The position numbers were made by a program, and so were the translations under genes. Positions 16,198 through 25,611 of a stretch of DNA of 64,000 nucleotides are shown here, one piece after another. Numbering within the stretch: position 1 is the first letter of the stretch; every line of letters begins with the position of its first letter. Under the pieces are notes generated by a model. That model saw only the letters and a list, made by a program, of their open reading frames with translations, was not told the DNA's origin and did no database searches. Source of the stretch: Paenibacillus ginsengarvi (GTDB lineage Bacteria > Bacillota > Bacilli > Paenibacillales > NBRC-103111); contig NZ_RBAH01000008.1 of assembly GCF_003626695.1 (NCBI RefSeq), positions 62,001-126,000 of the forward strand. The letters are read 5' to 3'.

Positions 16198-16779
16198 TCA
16201 GGAAGCCAGCGTCTTGTTGCCCTTGCGGGAATTGCGGTTCCACGGCGTACCGAGGAACGGCAGCGCCCAACGATCCAGTCCGTACCAGCCAGCTACCTTC
16301 CAAGCCAGCACGATCCATGTCGCCAAAATGAACAGGAGCGGGTTGGTGCTAAGCGTTCCGGCAAACAAGAAGCTTGCGTTCATGAATGCTCCGAAAAATG
16401 CCGCGATTCCGGTCAACAAGCCGAGGATGAGACCGAGTCCGACAAGGAACTCGCCGAAGGCGACACAATACGAGAATACTTTCGCGTTCGGCAGCACCAT
16501 GTTCTCAAGGAAGGTTGCGTACCAGCCCGTTACGTCTTTACCGTTCGCCGCTTTACCGAGTGCGCCTTTGATGAAGCCCGTTAGCCCGGCGCCCGCCTCG
16601 CTGCCGACCCATTTGCTATCCGTAATTTTGTGGAAGCCCGCATTGATCCACGCATAGCCCAGATACAGGCGAATCACCAACCAGATTAGTCCGGATCTCG
16701 TGTTGTTGAATAAAAAGTTGGACACCGGGTTGTCGGGAATTACGATATTTTTCCCTTTGATTTCATCTTGCATGGACAC
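16198..16779 (-). CDS. DoxX-family membrane protein (193 aa)
   Basis: A small integral membrane protein with four hydrophobic segments. The first begins WLVIRLYLGYAWINAGFHKI, a DoxX hallmark, and later ones lie near residues 105-165 (VAFGEFLVGLGLILGLLTGIAAFFGAFMN). DoxX-like subunits are linked to quinone-coupled oxidation in some organisms, but the role in Bacilli is unsettled. The GTG start at 16779 has GGGAGC at good distance; an internal ATG two codons later is possible. It stands alone, with an AT-rich upstream region of about 150 bases. Confidence 0.75.
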   Translation of the reverse strand: MSMQDEIKGKNIVIPDNPVSNFLFNNTRSGLIWLVIRLYLGYAWINAGFHKITDSKWVGSEAGAGLTGFIKGALGKAANGKDVTGWYATFLENMVLPNAKVFSYCVAFGEFLVGLGLILGLLTGIAAFFGAFMNASFLFAGTLSTNPLLFILATWIVLAWKVAGWYGLDRWALPFLGTPWNRNSRKGNKTLAS

Positions 16780-16939
16780 TTACATCAGCTCCCATTGTTA
16801 ATATTATCCTACATCATAAGGGCACTATTGGAAAATGTAAAGTTAATAAATTTGAACTATTTCGTAAGTCCTAATATACCTGGAAGCGAGGAGTAAAGAA
16901 TAGATTCCACTTAATTCTTCTGATGGGCAAAAGAGCAAA

Positions 16940-17785
16940 TTACGCCCGCTCCGGCAAGTGCAAAGCTTTATATTGGCCGGGCGTCATGCCGTGGACGCGT
17001 TTGAAGGCGCGAATAAAGTAATTGGCTTCCATGCCCAGCGCGGACGCGATATCCTGGACGCTCATATCGAGCATGAGCAGCTGCAGCGATTTCTCGAAGC
17101 GTATCGTCTCCAAATATTGATGCATGGTGACACCGTACGCTTGCTTGAACAACCGGTTCAAATGCTGCACGGTATAGCCGAGACCGGCCGCGTACTCGGC
17201 CAGCAAAATCGGCTCGGCATAGTGCTCGCGAAGCAGCTTGGCCGCCGTTTTGACGGTGCTTGCGCTATTTTTGGCGACGGCGGACGATTCGAGCCGGCTG
17301 TCCGACTGCTTCAGCACCTCGAGCAGCAATTCGTACAGAAGCGCAGACATTTTCCAATCCTTGTCCGGAGAAGTTCCCCGCACCAGCTGAAACAACGATT
17401 CGAACAAACTCCAGATCGTATCCGTCGAGGCCAGCGGAATCGGTTCCATGATGGGAAGTCTCATCATCTCCAGCATATCGTCGATAGCGGGCCCGGTGAT
17501 TGTCACGAAGCCGTGTTTCCATACGGTGTCGGGAAAAGGGAAGTAGGTATGGGGGACTCGCGCGGGCAAAAAGCAGGCCTCTTGGTCTGCGAGCGTCCAG
17601 GATTTCCCGTCGTGAAGCGTTTGGAACTGACCGCCGCCGGATTGATTGACAAATAAATGAAGAACCGGAAATCCATCGAGCCGGATTATTTTCTTCTGCT
17701 GAATGAGACCCATATTATACAGCCGCAGCGGCATGCTGCCCAGACTTGCGTCATGAACGATAAACTCGCGTTTTTGAAGCGCCAT
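16940..17785 (-). CDS. AraC-family transcriptional regulator (281 aa)
   Basis: An N-terminal cupin-like sensor domain (about 1-150) is followed by a C-terminal pair of helix-turn-helices (about 185-278), ending RAFKRVHGMTPGQYKALH. The second helix-turn-helix is well formed (VQDIASALGMEANYFIRAFKRVHG). This architecture senses a sugar or sugar acid and activates neighbouring genes. It is divergent from the isomerase and oxidoreductase pair at 18015-19790, the natural target. GGAGAGG precedes the ATG. Confidence 0.85.
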   Translation of the reverse strand: MALQKREFIVHDASLGSMPLRLYNMGLIQQKKIIRLDGFPVLHLFVNQSGGGQFQTLHDGKSWTLADQEACFLPARVPHTYFPFPDTVWKHGFVTITGPAIDDMLEMMRLPIMEPIPLASTDTIWSLFESLFQLVRGTSPDKDWKMSALLYELLLEVLKQSDSRLESSAVAKNSASTVKTAAKLLREHYAEPILLAEYAAGLGYTVQHLNRLFKQAYGVTMHQYLETIRFEKSLQLLMLDMSVQDIASALGMEANYFIRAFKRVHGMTPGQYKALHLPERA

Positions 17786-18014
17786 GTAGCGATCTTCCTC
17801 TCCAAATGTTCAATATATGCTATCGATCTTCAAAAAAGCAGATTGTTCCCCATTTCCGGGCGATGATAAGATAGGCGTGTACGGAACGACAGCGTTATAA
17901 ACTGTTATGCGAGTGGGATCAGGGCAATCGTAGCGAATCTTGTTCCATTTGTCCAGTAGGAGTCTTGACGCAAGCGAAAATCGACCTATACGCGGCTTAA
18001 GGAGGAGACGGCTA

Positions 18015-18785
18015 TTGAAGTATGCATTATGCGGAGGCGCTTACAAAGGTAAAAATGTAATCGAATTACTGGAAAAGGTGGCGGAGCACGGCTTTCACGG
18101 ACTGGAATATTTGAACTGGAAATCGGTGCCGGATGTCGGCGAGCTACTCAAGGCTCAGGAACGCCTCGGCGTGGGCATCAGCGCCGTGTGCACGACGTTT
18201 TTCAATCTCGTTGACGGTTCGTTGCGGGAGCAGTATTTGGACGGCCTGAGGCAAACGCTCGATTTTTGCCGGATATCCGGTACCCGCAGCATCATAACGC
18301 AGACCGGTCCTGAAATGCCCGGCATCTCCCGCGAGAAGCATACGAGCGATATGGTGGAAACGCTGAAGCGCTGCGCTTCCCTGTGCGAAGAGGCAGGAGT
18401 CGTGCTCGAATTGGAGCCGCTGAACGGGCTTGTCAATCACCCCGGCCATTTCCTCCAATATTCGGGCGAATCGGCCGGGATCATCGACCGGGTCGACAGT
18501 CCGTTTATCAAGCTCGTATTCGACGTATATCATCAGCAGATCACCGAAGGCAACGTAATCCGCAACGCAGTGGCGTACATAGACCGCATCAATCACTTTC
18601 ATATTGCCGACAATCCGGGGAGAAAGCAGCCGGGAACGGGCGAGCTGAATTATTTGAATATTTTGAAGGCGATCAAGGACACCGGTTATGACGGCTTTGT
18701 CGGTCTCGAATGCGGCTACACGATCGATACGGACGAAGCGCTTGACCAGTTCAAGCGGGACATTGTCCGCCAGGTGGAGCAGTAA
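18015..18785 (+). CDS. Sugar phosphate isomerase/epimerase family, hydroxypyruvate isomerase-like (256 aa)
   Basis: A TIM-barrel protein of the xylose-isomerase-like (AP endonuclease 2) fold. Metal-binding residues typical of the family are visible in LELEPLNG (about 136), FDVYHQQI (about 170), INHFHIADNPGRKQPG (about 193) and GLECGY (about 232). It would isomerise or epimerise a hydroxyacid or keto sugar in the cytosol. The TTG start at 18015 is chosen because AAGGAGG lies 9 bases upstream and the protein then begins directly with the first strand KYALCGG. It forms an operon with the oxidoreductase 27 bases downstream. Confidence 0.8.
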   Translation: MKYALCGGAYKGKNVIELLEKVAEHGFHGLEYLNWKSVPDVGELLKAQERLGVGISAVCTTFFNLVDGSLREQYLDGLRQTLDFCRISGTRSIITQTGPEMPGISREKHTSDMVETLKRCASLCEEAGVVLELEPLNGLVNHPGHFLQYSGESAGIIDRVDSPFIKLVFDVYHQQITEGNVIRNAVAYIDRINHFHIADNPGRKQPGTGELNYLNILKAIKDTGYDGFVGLECGYTIDTDEALDQFKRDIVRQVEQ

Positions 18786-18812
18786 TTTAACGGATAAGGA
18801 CAGGTGATTCGG

Positions 18813-19790
18813 ATGACGATGAAGGTCGGCTTTATTGGAACGGGTGGCGTCGCCAGGGCGCATATTACGAATCTGGCGCAGATGGAAGGGGCTACGATCT
18901 CCGCATTTTGCGATCTGCAATTGGAGCGGGCCGAGACGGCTGCCAAGGAGTGGACGGATGCCAAAGCGTACTCGAACATCGCTGATATGCTGGACGACCG
19001 AAAGCTGGATGCGGCTTTCCTATGCCTGCCGCCTATGGCTCACGGCGAAGCGGAACGGGCGCTGATCGAGCGCGGCATCCCGTTTCTCGTGGAGAAGCCG
19101 CTAGGCGTCAACAACGAGCTGCCGCGGCAGCTGGCGGATCAGATTGCCGAGAAGGGGCTTATCACTTCGGTTGGATACCAGTGGCGCTATATTCAATCGC
19201 TGGACGAAGTGAAGGCGTTTCTCGCTTCCGGCTCTATCGGCATGGCGCTTGGTTACTGGCTGGGCGGGATGCCAAAGGTGCCTTGGTGGCGCGTTCAGCA
19301 TTTATCCGGCGGACAGTTTGTTGAGCAAACGACCCACATTACGGATATGCTGCGTTACTTGTGCGGCGAAGTGGTCGAAGTGTATGCGGCATACGGGCAC
19401 CGCATCCTGCATGAGCTTGAGGAAGGCGCAAACGTAGCCGACGTGGGTACGGTTACGATGAAGCTGGCTAACGGAGCCGTTGCTACGATATCGAACTCGT
19501 GTATGCTGCCTGCCGGACATAAGACGGGAATCAACGTCTACACCGAGCAAGGTGTGGCCGAGGTGCAGTCGAACGGCACGCGTATCGTCAGAACGAAAGA
19601 GGAGGCTTCCGCGCCGTTTTCGAATACGCCGAATCCGCGGGTATTCGAGGATCAGGCGTTTCTGGACGCGGTCCGTACGGGAGATCAGTCGCTCATCAAG
19701 TCGTCCTATGCGGATTCGCTGAAAACGCATGAAATCACGATTGCGGCCAATTTGTCCGCGGCGACGGGCAAGCCTGTCAAGCTTTCCTGA
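18813..19790 (+). CDS. Gfo/Idh/MocA-family oxidoreductase (325 aa)
   Basis: The N-terminal Rossmann domain has KVGFIGTGGVARAHITNL. The conserved lysine lies in FLVEKPLGVN (about 92-101), and the C-terminal domain has the usual HITDMLRYLCGEVVEVYA segment. It would oxidise or reduce a sugar or inositol-like compound with NAD(P). The ATG follows AGGTGATTCGG; GTG 18804 and ATG 18819 are alternatives. With the isomerase it makes a two-step sugar-acid route, probably switched by the divergent AraC protein. The substrate cannot be deduced. Confidence 0.85.
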   Translation: MTMKVGFIGTGGVARAHITNLAQMEGATISAFCDLQLERAETAAKEWTDAKAYSNIADMLDDRKLDAAFLCLPPMAHGEAERALIERGIPFLVEKPLGVNNELPRQLADQIAEKGLITSVGYQWRYIQSLDEVKAFLASGSIGMALGYWLGGMPKVPWWRVQHLSGGQFVEQTTHITDMLRYLCGEVVEVYAAYGHRILHELEEGANVADVGTVTMKLANGAVATISNSCMLPAGHKTGINVYTEQGVAEVQSNGTRIVRTKEEASAPFSNTPNPRVFEDQAFLDAVRTGDQSLIKSSYADSLKTHEITIAANLSAATGKPVKLS

Positions 19791-19834
19791 GGTACCGGGT
19801 AAGAGCACCCGCGCAGGGCCCATACGCATTTCCG

Positions 19835-19859
19835 AACCCGTGGCCCCCGCGGGTTTTTT
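19835..19859 (+). terminator. Intrinsic terminator after the oxidoreductase gene
   Basis: AACCCG and CGGGTT pair around a GC-rich loop and are followed by TTTT. Confidence 0.75.
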
Positions 19860-20038
19860 CGCGTTTCCCTGACGTTTGCGGGAGCCGGCTTTATTCAAAA
19901 TATTTTTGGAAAATAATCGGGAGCAATCTGATATAATAATCAATTAGGAATAAGGCCCTATACAATTTTGTCGAATCGGGATGGCATTTTGCCCTGCGAC
20001 ATAGTTCGAGACAACCGGGGCGAGAAGGGGAGCCTGCA

Positions 20039-21793
20039 ATGATATCTATCCTGAAGAAGCATTTGGTTGTTCGTCTGCTCGTTGTCATTTCCGCCGTAAT
20101 GATAGCGCTTGCTGCGGGCAATGTCGTAACGCAGTTCGTCGAAACCGAATCCGCTGTGGAACAGGCGGTCAGCAGCTATAATAAACGAATAGCCGAAAGT
20201 TATGCGGCGCAGCTCAAGGGCGAGCGGTATGCGGAGTTTATGAAGCAGCCGACGGAAGGCGATCTGTACTGGTCGCTTCGTGAAGAGCTCGACCGGTTTC
20301 GCGAGCAGATCGGGGCGTTGTATGTATACTTTGTCGTACTGGACGGCGATGTTCCGAAGCTGATGATCGACGGTCAGCCGCGGGATGCCAAGGACGCCTC
20401 GCCGATCGGCGAAGTAACCGATATGCCGCCGGAGGCGGTGAAAGCGATCCGGGCGGGACAGGCGGCCAGTACCCCGATTATAGTCAACCCGGAATACGGC
20501 ACGTATTTGTCCGCCTACGCGCCGATGAAGCTGGAGAACGGCACATTGGTCGGAGCCGTTGGCATCGACACCGACGCCGCCGTGTTTCAGAAGATCAGCA
20601 TGGGGATTATGAAGAGCAGCTTCCTTCTGTACGCGCTTATTCTGCTTGCCACGATTCTGGGCATCGTCATCGTCATCTGGTTTGTACGGCGGGCGCTGAG
20701 ACCGCTTCCTGCATTGACCGCAGGGGCGGAGCTGATGGCGGAAGGCGACCTCTTTCAGGCGAACAAGCTGCTGCGCGCCACGACGGTACGCTCGGAGGAC
20801 GAGATCGGCAGGGCGTACAAGTCGATGCTCACCATGTCCCGCCATCTGCATGAGCGGGTCCGGGGTCTGGTGCTTAATATGGAGGGAACGTCCGATCATC
20901 TGGTCGCTTCGTCCGAAACGTTCGCCGGACATGCCGATTCGATGCTCAATCTGAGCGAGACGATGAACGAGTCGGTACGGCAAATCGATCAGGGGGCGGA
21001 AGCCCAGAAAAAAAGCGCGGACGACAGCGCCGGGGCGATGGAGGAAATTACGCAAGGCATCGTACGAATCGCGGAATCCTCCTCCACCGTCTCGGATGCG
21101 GCCGTTCGCGCACTGGATATTGCCCGGGCCGGCGAGGATGCGATCGGCAGGACGAATGCGCAAATTCTGGATATTGCTGCGACGGCGGAGCAAACGCTGG
21201 ACCATACGAAGCGGTTGCAGGCGTATACGAGTGAAATCGACGAAGTGCTCGGCGCTGTAAGGGAATTCGCGGAACAAACGAAGCTGCTCGCGCTTAACGC
21301 CTCGATCGAAGCTGCTCGGGCCGGCGAGCACGGTTTAGGGTTCACGGTCGTAGCGAACGAGGTGCGCAAGCTGGCCGAGGAATCTTCCTTGGCGGTGAAG
21401 CGGATCGCCGATCTGCTCGGCAATATCGTCAAAGCGTCGGGCGGCATCGGTGCGGAGATGGAAGGGGCCGCGCGCGATATCGCCGAGGGCGTCCGCCTCT
21501 CCGCCACGGCGGCGGAATCGCTGAAACATACGGTCGAGGCGTTCCGGCTAGTCAGCGAGCAGATTATCGACATATCGGCCACGACGGAGCAGCTTTCGGC
21601 CGGTTCCGAGGAAGTGGCTGCAACAGTAGGAAGCATCGCCGACATCGCCGGCCGCGTCTCCGAGCAGAGCCGCCAAATCCGCACGCTCAGCGCCCGTCAG
21701 CTTGATTTGATGAAGCAGGTGAGCGAAGCGTCGTCCGACATGAGCGAGCGGACACAGGAGATGCGGAGTGCCATCAAGCAAGTGAATGTGTAA
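20039..21793 (+). CDS. Methyl-accepting chemotaxis protein (584 aa)
   Basis: One membrane helix at about 12-30 is followed by an extracellular Cache-like sensor of about 160 residues and a second helix at about 195-218. A HAMP linker comes next, and the long cytoplasmic signalling domain follows. The hairpin tip is well conserved ([42 protein letters not shown]). The protein ends shortly after the last coiled coil without a CheR-tethering tail. It senses an unknown external ligand for the CheA/CheW array. The ATG follows GGGGAG with 7-base spacing. The 247-base gap before it holds the previous terminator and a likely -10 (TATAAT near 19933) without a clear -35. Confidence 0.9.
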   Translation: MISILKKHLVVRLLVVISAVMIALAAGNVVTQFVETESAVEQAVSSYNKRIAESYAAQLKGERYAEFMKQPTEGDLYWSLREELDRFREQIGALYVYFVVLDGDVPKLMIDGQPRDAKDASPIGEVTDMPPEAVKAIRAGQAASTPIIVNPEYGTYLSAYAPMKLENGTLVGAVGIDTDAAVFQKISMGIMKSSFLLYALILLATILGIVIVIWFVRRALRPLPALTAGAELMAEGDLFQANKLLRATTVRSEDEIGRAYKSMLTMSRHLHERVRGLVLNMEGTSDHLVASSETFAGHADSMLNLSETMNESVRQIDQGAEAQKKSADDSAGAMEEITQGIVRIAESSSTVSDAAVRALDIARAGEDAIGRTNAQILDIAATAEQTLDHTKRLQAYTSEIDEVLGAVREFAEQTKLLALNASIEAARAGEHGLGFTVVANEVRKLAEESSLAVKRIADLLGNIVKASGGIGAEMEGAARDIAEGVRLSATAAESLKHTVEAFRLVSEQIIDISATTEQLSAGSEEVAATVGSIADIAGRVSEQSRQIRTLSARQLDLMKQVSEASSDMSERTQEMRSAIKQVNV

Positions 21794-21889
21794 CGGTTTG
21801 GCAAAACGTAACAACATTCTCACAATTTTTTTTCAATTTGAGGTTTACCTGACAAAAGATATTTGATAATATATTCGCAACAATCCAAA

Positions 21890-22173
21890 TGCGATGAAGA
21901 GACGAGTACATAAACGGATTTGTTTCCAGAGAGCTCCGGCCGGTGAAAAGGGGCAGCGAATCGTTTATCGAAAAAAGACTCCGAGCAGCATGCCGGAACC
22001 GTCCTGCGGGGGTGGCATGACAGGAGCTCCTGTTACAGAGCTAGAGTATAAGCACTGCAAGGCAGTGCCGTACTTGAAGAGGCTGATCTGGCGACATATC
22101 GGCGAATCTGGGGTGGTACCACGAGCGCGCAAATCTCGTCCCTAAGACTTTGTCTTGGGGGTGGGATTTTTTT
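21890..22173 (+). promoter_or_regulatory. T-box riboswitch upstream of asd, specifier reads Lys
   Basis: The T-box GGGTGGTACCACG lies at 22111-22123. Stem I carries an AGTA motif (21905-21908), AGAGAG (21928-21933), the upper helix ATAAACG/CGTTTAT, and then CGAAAAAAGAC on the 3' side. The specifier codon falls on AAA (21973-21975) or AAG, both lysine. A clear GCACTGC/GCAGTGC stem III precedes the antiterminator. The bulge TGGT matches an A73 discriminator, as in tRNA-Lys. The terminator CCCTAAGAC/GTCTTGGGG with seven T is at about 22139-22173. Uncharged tRNA-Lys should therefore raise asd expression. Confidence 0.9.
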
Positions 22174-22279
22174 AACGTTATAAAGCTTCGCAAAAGATTT
22201 GCTAAAACGATGTAACATTCAGTGGACCAAAACGATATGCTTGAGTAACAGACAAACAGGAAGGGAATGGATAAACATA

Positions 22280-23365
22280 ATGAGTCAAAAATTGAAAGTC
22301 GGTATTGTCGGCGGGACGGGCATGGTTGGCCAGCGTTTCATTCAATTGCTGGACCAGCATCCGTGGTTTCAGGTAACGGCTATTGCGGCAAGCGCGGGCT
22401 CCGCGGGTAAAACGTACGAGGAATCGGTACAGGGCAGATGGAAGCTGGCGACTCCGATTCCGGACGATGTCAAATCGATTGTCGTACAGGACGCGTCCAA
22501 GGTGGAGCAGGTTGCGGCAAACGTTGATTTTATTTTTTGCGCGGTCGAAATGAATAAAACGGAAATCTTGGAGCTTGAGGAAGCATATGCCAAAACAGGC
22601 ACGCCAGTCATCTCCAACAACTCGGCGCATCGCTGGACCCCCGACGTTCCGATGGTCATTCCGGAACTCAATCCGTCGCATTTGGAAGTAATCGCCGCCC
22701 AAAGAAAACGTTTAAACACATCGACCGGCTTCATCGCCGTAAAGCCCAACTGCTCGATTCAGAGCTATGTGCCGGCGCTGCACGTTTTGCTCGATCTGAA
22801 GCCGACTCAAGTGGTGGCCTCGACGTATCAGGCGATTTCCGGCGCAGGCAAAAACTTTACCGATTGGCCGGAAATGCTCGACAACGTCATCCCGTACATT
22901 GGCGGCGAAGAAGAAAAAAGCGAGCAGGAGCCGCTGCGCATCTGGGGCAGCGTCGCCGGCGGCGAAATTGTTAAGGCGAGCGCTCCGCTAATTACAACAC
23001 AGTGCATTCGCGTTCCGGTAACGGACGGTCATTTGGCAACGGTGTTCGCTTCGTTTGAGAAAAAAATAACGAAGGAAGAAATTATCGCACGCTGGCAAAA
23101 CTTCAAGGGACGCCCGCAGGAGCTCGGCTTGCCTAGCGCGCCCAAACAGTTCATCACGTACTTCGAGGAAGAGAACAGACCGCAGACGAAGCTCGACCGC
23201 GACATCGAGCGCGGAATGGGCGTCTCCGTAGGGCGCTTGCGCGAGGACACATTGTATGACTTCAAATTCGTAGGTTTGTCGCATAACACGCTGCGCGGAG
23301 CGGCAGGCGGAGCTGTTCTGATCGCCGAGCTGCTGAAAGCGGAAGGATATATTGTGGCCAAATAA
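22280..23365 (+). CDS. asd: Aspartate-semialdehyde dehydrogenase (361 aa)
   Basis: The enzyme reduces aspartyl phosphate to aspartate semialdehyde with NADPH, the branch point to lysine, diaminopimelate, threonine and methionine. The NADPH loop is GIVGGTGMVGQRFIQLL near the N-terminus, and the catalytic cysteine lies in KPNCSIQSY (about 157). A substrate arginine/histidine segment follows. The longer, fungal/archaeal-like form of the enzyme (about 360 rather than 330 residues) is indicated by the DWPEMLDNVIPYIGGEEEK insert. ATG 22280 starts at the conserved strand; the ribosome site is weak (AAGGGAATGG). It is controlled by the T-box just upstream. Confidence 0.9.
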   Translation: MSQKLKVGIVGGTGMVGQRFIQLLDQHPWFQVTAIAASAGSAGKTYEESVQGRWKLATPIPDDVKSIVVQDASKVEQVAANVDFIFCAVEMNKTEILELEEAYAKTGTPVISNNSAHRWTPDVPMVIPELNPSHLEVIAAQRKRLNTSTGFIAVKPNCSIQSYVPALHVLLDLKPTQVVASTYQAISGAGKNFTDWPEMLDNVIPYIGGEEEKSEQEPLRIWGSVAGGEIVKASAPLITTQCIRVPVTDGHLATVFASFEKKITKEEIIARWQNFKGRPQELGLPSAPKQFITYFEEENRPQTKLDRDIERGMGVSVGRLREDTLYDFKFVGLSHNTLRGAAGGAVLIAELLKAEGYIVAK

Positions 23366-23381
23366 ACGAGACAAGATAATA

Positions 23382-23423
23382 AACGGCAAGCTTCTGACGC
23401 ATTCGGAGGCTCTGCCGTTTTTT
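23382..23423 (+). terminator. Intrinsic terminator after asd
   Basis: AACGGCA and TGCCGTT pair, followed by a run of about six T. Confidence 0.8.
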
Positions 23424-23532
23424 AGTTTGTGCGGCAAAGCGCAAAAAGACCAGTCCCGCAAACGATAACGGGCTGATCTTCTGGCCTTGTCCGGCGTGCC
23501 ATTCATCCGGCTTGTATGTAGACTCAGACGAC

Positions 23533-23715
23533 TTACGATTTATATACGACAAGAATCGTGCTTCTCTGATTGGCGGCACCCGAAGCGTTCGCTTTTATGA
23601 TGGAACCGTAGCAAATATTGATAACTTGATCGTCCCGAAGAGTGGACAAAAACTCGTTCGCCTTTTTCTCGGCAAAGGATGTATCCGTATCGACGAACTC
23701 TTTTACTTGAATCAT
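23533..23715 (-). CDS. Cse60-like sporulation protein (60 aa)
   Basis: A small acidic protein beginning MIQVKEFVDTDTSFAEKKANEFLSTL, with a DDQVINICYGSII segment and a beta-strand C-terminus (STILVVYKS). This matches the pattern of the Cse60 family of small sporulation-associated proteins (initial strand, helix with NxFL, D(Q)VI(D/N)I, closing V-Y strand). GGGAGGTGA lies about 12 bases upstream of the ATG, which is rather far. No spore promoter was identified. The biochemical function of the family is unknown. Confidence 0.6.
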   Translation of the reverse strand: MIQVKEFVDTDTSFAEKKANEFLSTLRDDQVINICYGSIIKANASGAANQRSTILVVYKS

Positions 23716-23914
23716 AATCCATCTTCACCTCCCGGCAAGGTCGCCTCATTGCTTTTGATCGCCTAAGGCCTTTCATTCCAACAGGCGAGTAACGCCTATT
23801 GTGTGTACACCATACCATTTATGGATTCGGGGTGTCAATGTCAGACCTGTGTAATGGATTTGTAAGAGGCTCTCACTACAATGGATACATACTTTGTGAA
23901 AAGAGGCGATCGTT

Positions 23915-25501
23915 TTGAAATCGATGTTGAACAAGCTCTGGATGCGGATAGGGCTTGGTGTCCTCGTCTTCGGGCTTATGCTCCAGCCTTACGCGATGAC
24001 GAAACCGGCTGCGGCCGCTTCCGCGGTGTATTGGTCGACCCCCAAATCGGCTACGTATTCCCCTTTGTATGGCGGAGTTATGATGCGTAATAATGAGCTG
24101 TCGGCCGGGGGGATGAGCCTGGACACGCTTTCGATTACGACAAAGCAGGCGTCAGCCGATCTGATTATGAGCGAAACGACGATAGCGGCTCGCGATATCA
24201 TCCGGGTGGACGAAACGCTCGAGGCCGTCACGGTCTCGCCGTCAGCCGGCTTTGGCAGCTGGAAGTGGCTGGAGGGGGATGCCGTTTATCTGATTACGCT
24301 TCATGACGGCACGTATGCGAAAATACGGATCGATCGGGTCGGGAGCTCGTCGATCAAATTTTCGTTTGTGACGGAAGCGCCGGCACCAAAAGCGGAAGCG
24401 CCAAGCAAAACTGCGGCGGAAAATAAAGCAACAGCTCCGGCGGCCAAGCCGGTTACGGAGAGTCCGGCCAAAGCGGCCGACAACAAACCAGCTGAAAACA
24501 AACCAGCCGAAAACAAAGCCGCAGACAGCAGTCAAGCCGGCGGTGATGAATCCCCGGCGCTCAAGTTTCTGACCGATCTGCTCACCGCTTCTCCTGATGC
24601 CAAGCCGATTAAAACGACCAAACCCAATATTCGTCTGCAATTGTATAGCAATATCATGTATGTAAACGATGTCCGTTTTACGCTGGAGAACAATCAAAGT
24701 CCTCGATTGGAGCAGGACACGACGATGGTGCCGCTGCGCGTCATCACGGAAGCGCTTGGCGCTAAAGTATACTGGGACGGTTCGGATCAGAAAATTACGA
24801 TTGAGCTTGACGGCACGACGATTATTGTCAAAATAGATTCGAAATATGCTTCGATTAACGGAGTGGGCGCCTATATGGACGTGCCGCCGCAAAAATATGG
24901 GGACTTCTCGTTTGTTCCGGTAAGGTTCATCTCGGAAAACTTGAAACAAAAAGTGGACTTCGATCCGGCGACGTATACGGTTACGATAAATGGTTCTGAA
25001 ACAACGGGAGTGGCGGTTTCGGGAGGCTCATCGGGGCAGCAAGCTGCGGGCGGTGCGGGAGGAGGACAACAGGCTTCGAATACCTCCGGCAGCGGAGCTT
25101 CGGAATCGTCTGCAAAAACGAAGACGGAAGCAGGCGATCCGACCGATTTTATCGGCGCTTACAACCTGTTCATTCCCGGCGGGTCGTATACATCGGACAA
25201 TTATGCAACGGAAATTCGCACCGTCACCACATTTGCGGGATCGCCGGACGGAACGCTGGTCATCGGCAGCGACGGCACGTTCGCCTTTGATAAATCGACC
25301 TACAACTGGAATCCGCAAGCGAAAGAATACAACGCGGGAAACGGAACCTGGAGCCGATCGAACGATACCGAGTATCCGATCGTGTTAGTCGACAGGGCAG
25401 CGGGCAAAACGTACAAAGTCGGGAAATCGACCGCCAAGCTGGGCGGGGACATTCTCGTTTATGAAGAAGGAGTAACTTGGGAAGTCGGAACCCGCAAGTA
25501 A
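23915..25501 (+). CDS. Secreted protein with copper-amine-oxidase N-terminal-like stalk domain (528 aa)
   Basis: The signal peptide (KLWMRIGLGVLVFGLMLQPYAMTKPAAAA) is followed by a domain to about residue 150 and an alanine/lysine/proline linker (about 150-215, containing repeated AENKPAENK). The double repeat typical of the CuAO-N1 domain (PF07833) lies at about 237-355, with TTMVPLRVITEALGAKVYWD and FSFVPVRFISENLKQKVDFD. A glycine/serine linker and a C-terminal domain of about 120 residues follow. CuAO-N1 domains in Paenibacillus serve as surface or substrate-binding modules and do not carry the oxidase centre. The likely location is the cell surface or medium. The TTG start at 23915 follows AGAGG; the ATG at 23924 is an alternative. 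Confidence 0.75.
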   Translation: MKSMLNKLWMRIGLGVLVFGLMLQPYAMTKPAAAASAVYWSTPKSATYSPLYGGVMMRNNELSAGGMSLDTLSITTKQASADLIMSETTIAARDIIRVDETLEAVTVSPSAGFGSWKWLEGDAVYLITLHDGTYAKIRIDRVGSSSIKFSFVTEAPAPKAEAPSKTAAENKATAPAAKPVTESPAKAADNKPAENKPAENKAADSSQAGGDESPALKFLTDLLTASPDAKPIKTTKPNIRLQLYSNIMYVNDVRFTLENNQSPRLEQDTTMVPLRVITEALGAKVYWDGSDQKITIELDGTTIIVKIDSKYASINGVGAYMDVPPQKYGDFSFVPVRFISENLKQKVDFDPATYTVTINGSETTGVAVSGGSSGQQAAGGAGGGQQASNTSGSGASESSAKTKTEAGDPTDFIGAYNLFIPGGSYTSDNYATEIRTVTTFAGSPDGTLVIGSDGTFAFDKSTYNWNPQAKEYNAGNGTWSRSNDTEYPIVLVDRAAGKTYKVGKSTAKLGGDILVYEEGVTWEVGTRK

Positions 25502-25611
25502 TTAACAGGATTTATCCAGCGGATTCGTGTCATAAAAGAGAGGCGGGCTGTTGAAAATAGTAAAGGCCTCGAGGACAACTTCGAGGACTACTACGGCGTG
25601 GAGGACTACAA

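Noticed and set aside
24242..24949. Minus-strand open frame of 235 codons
   Set aside because: It lies fully inside the copper-amine-oxidase-like gene, which has a signal peptide and a recognisable domain; it is a mirror frame.
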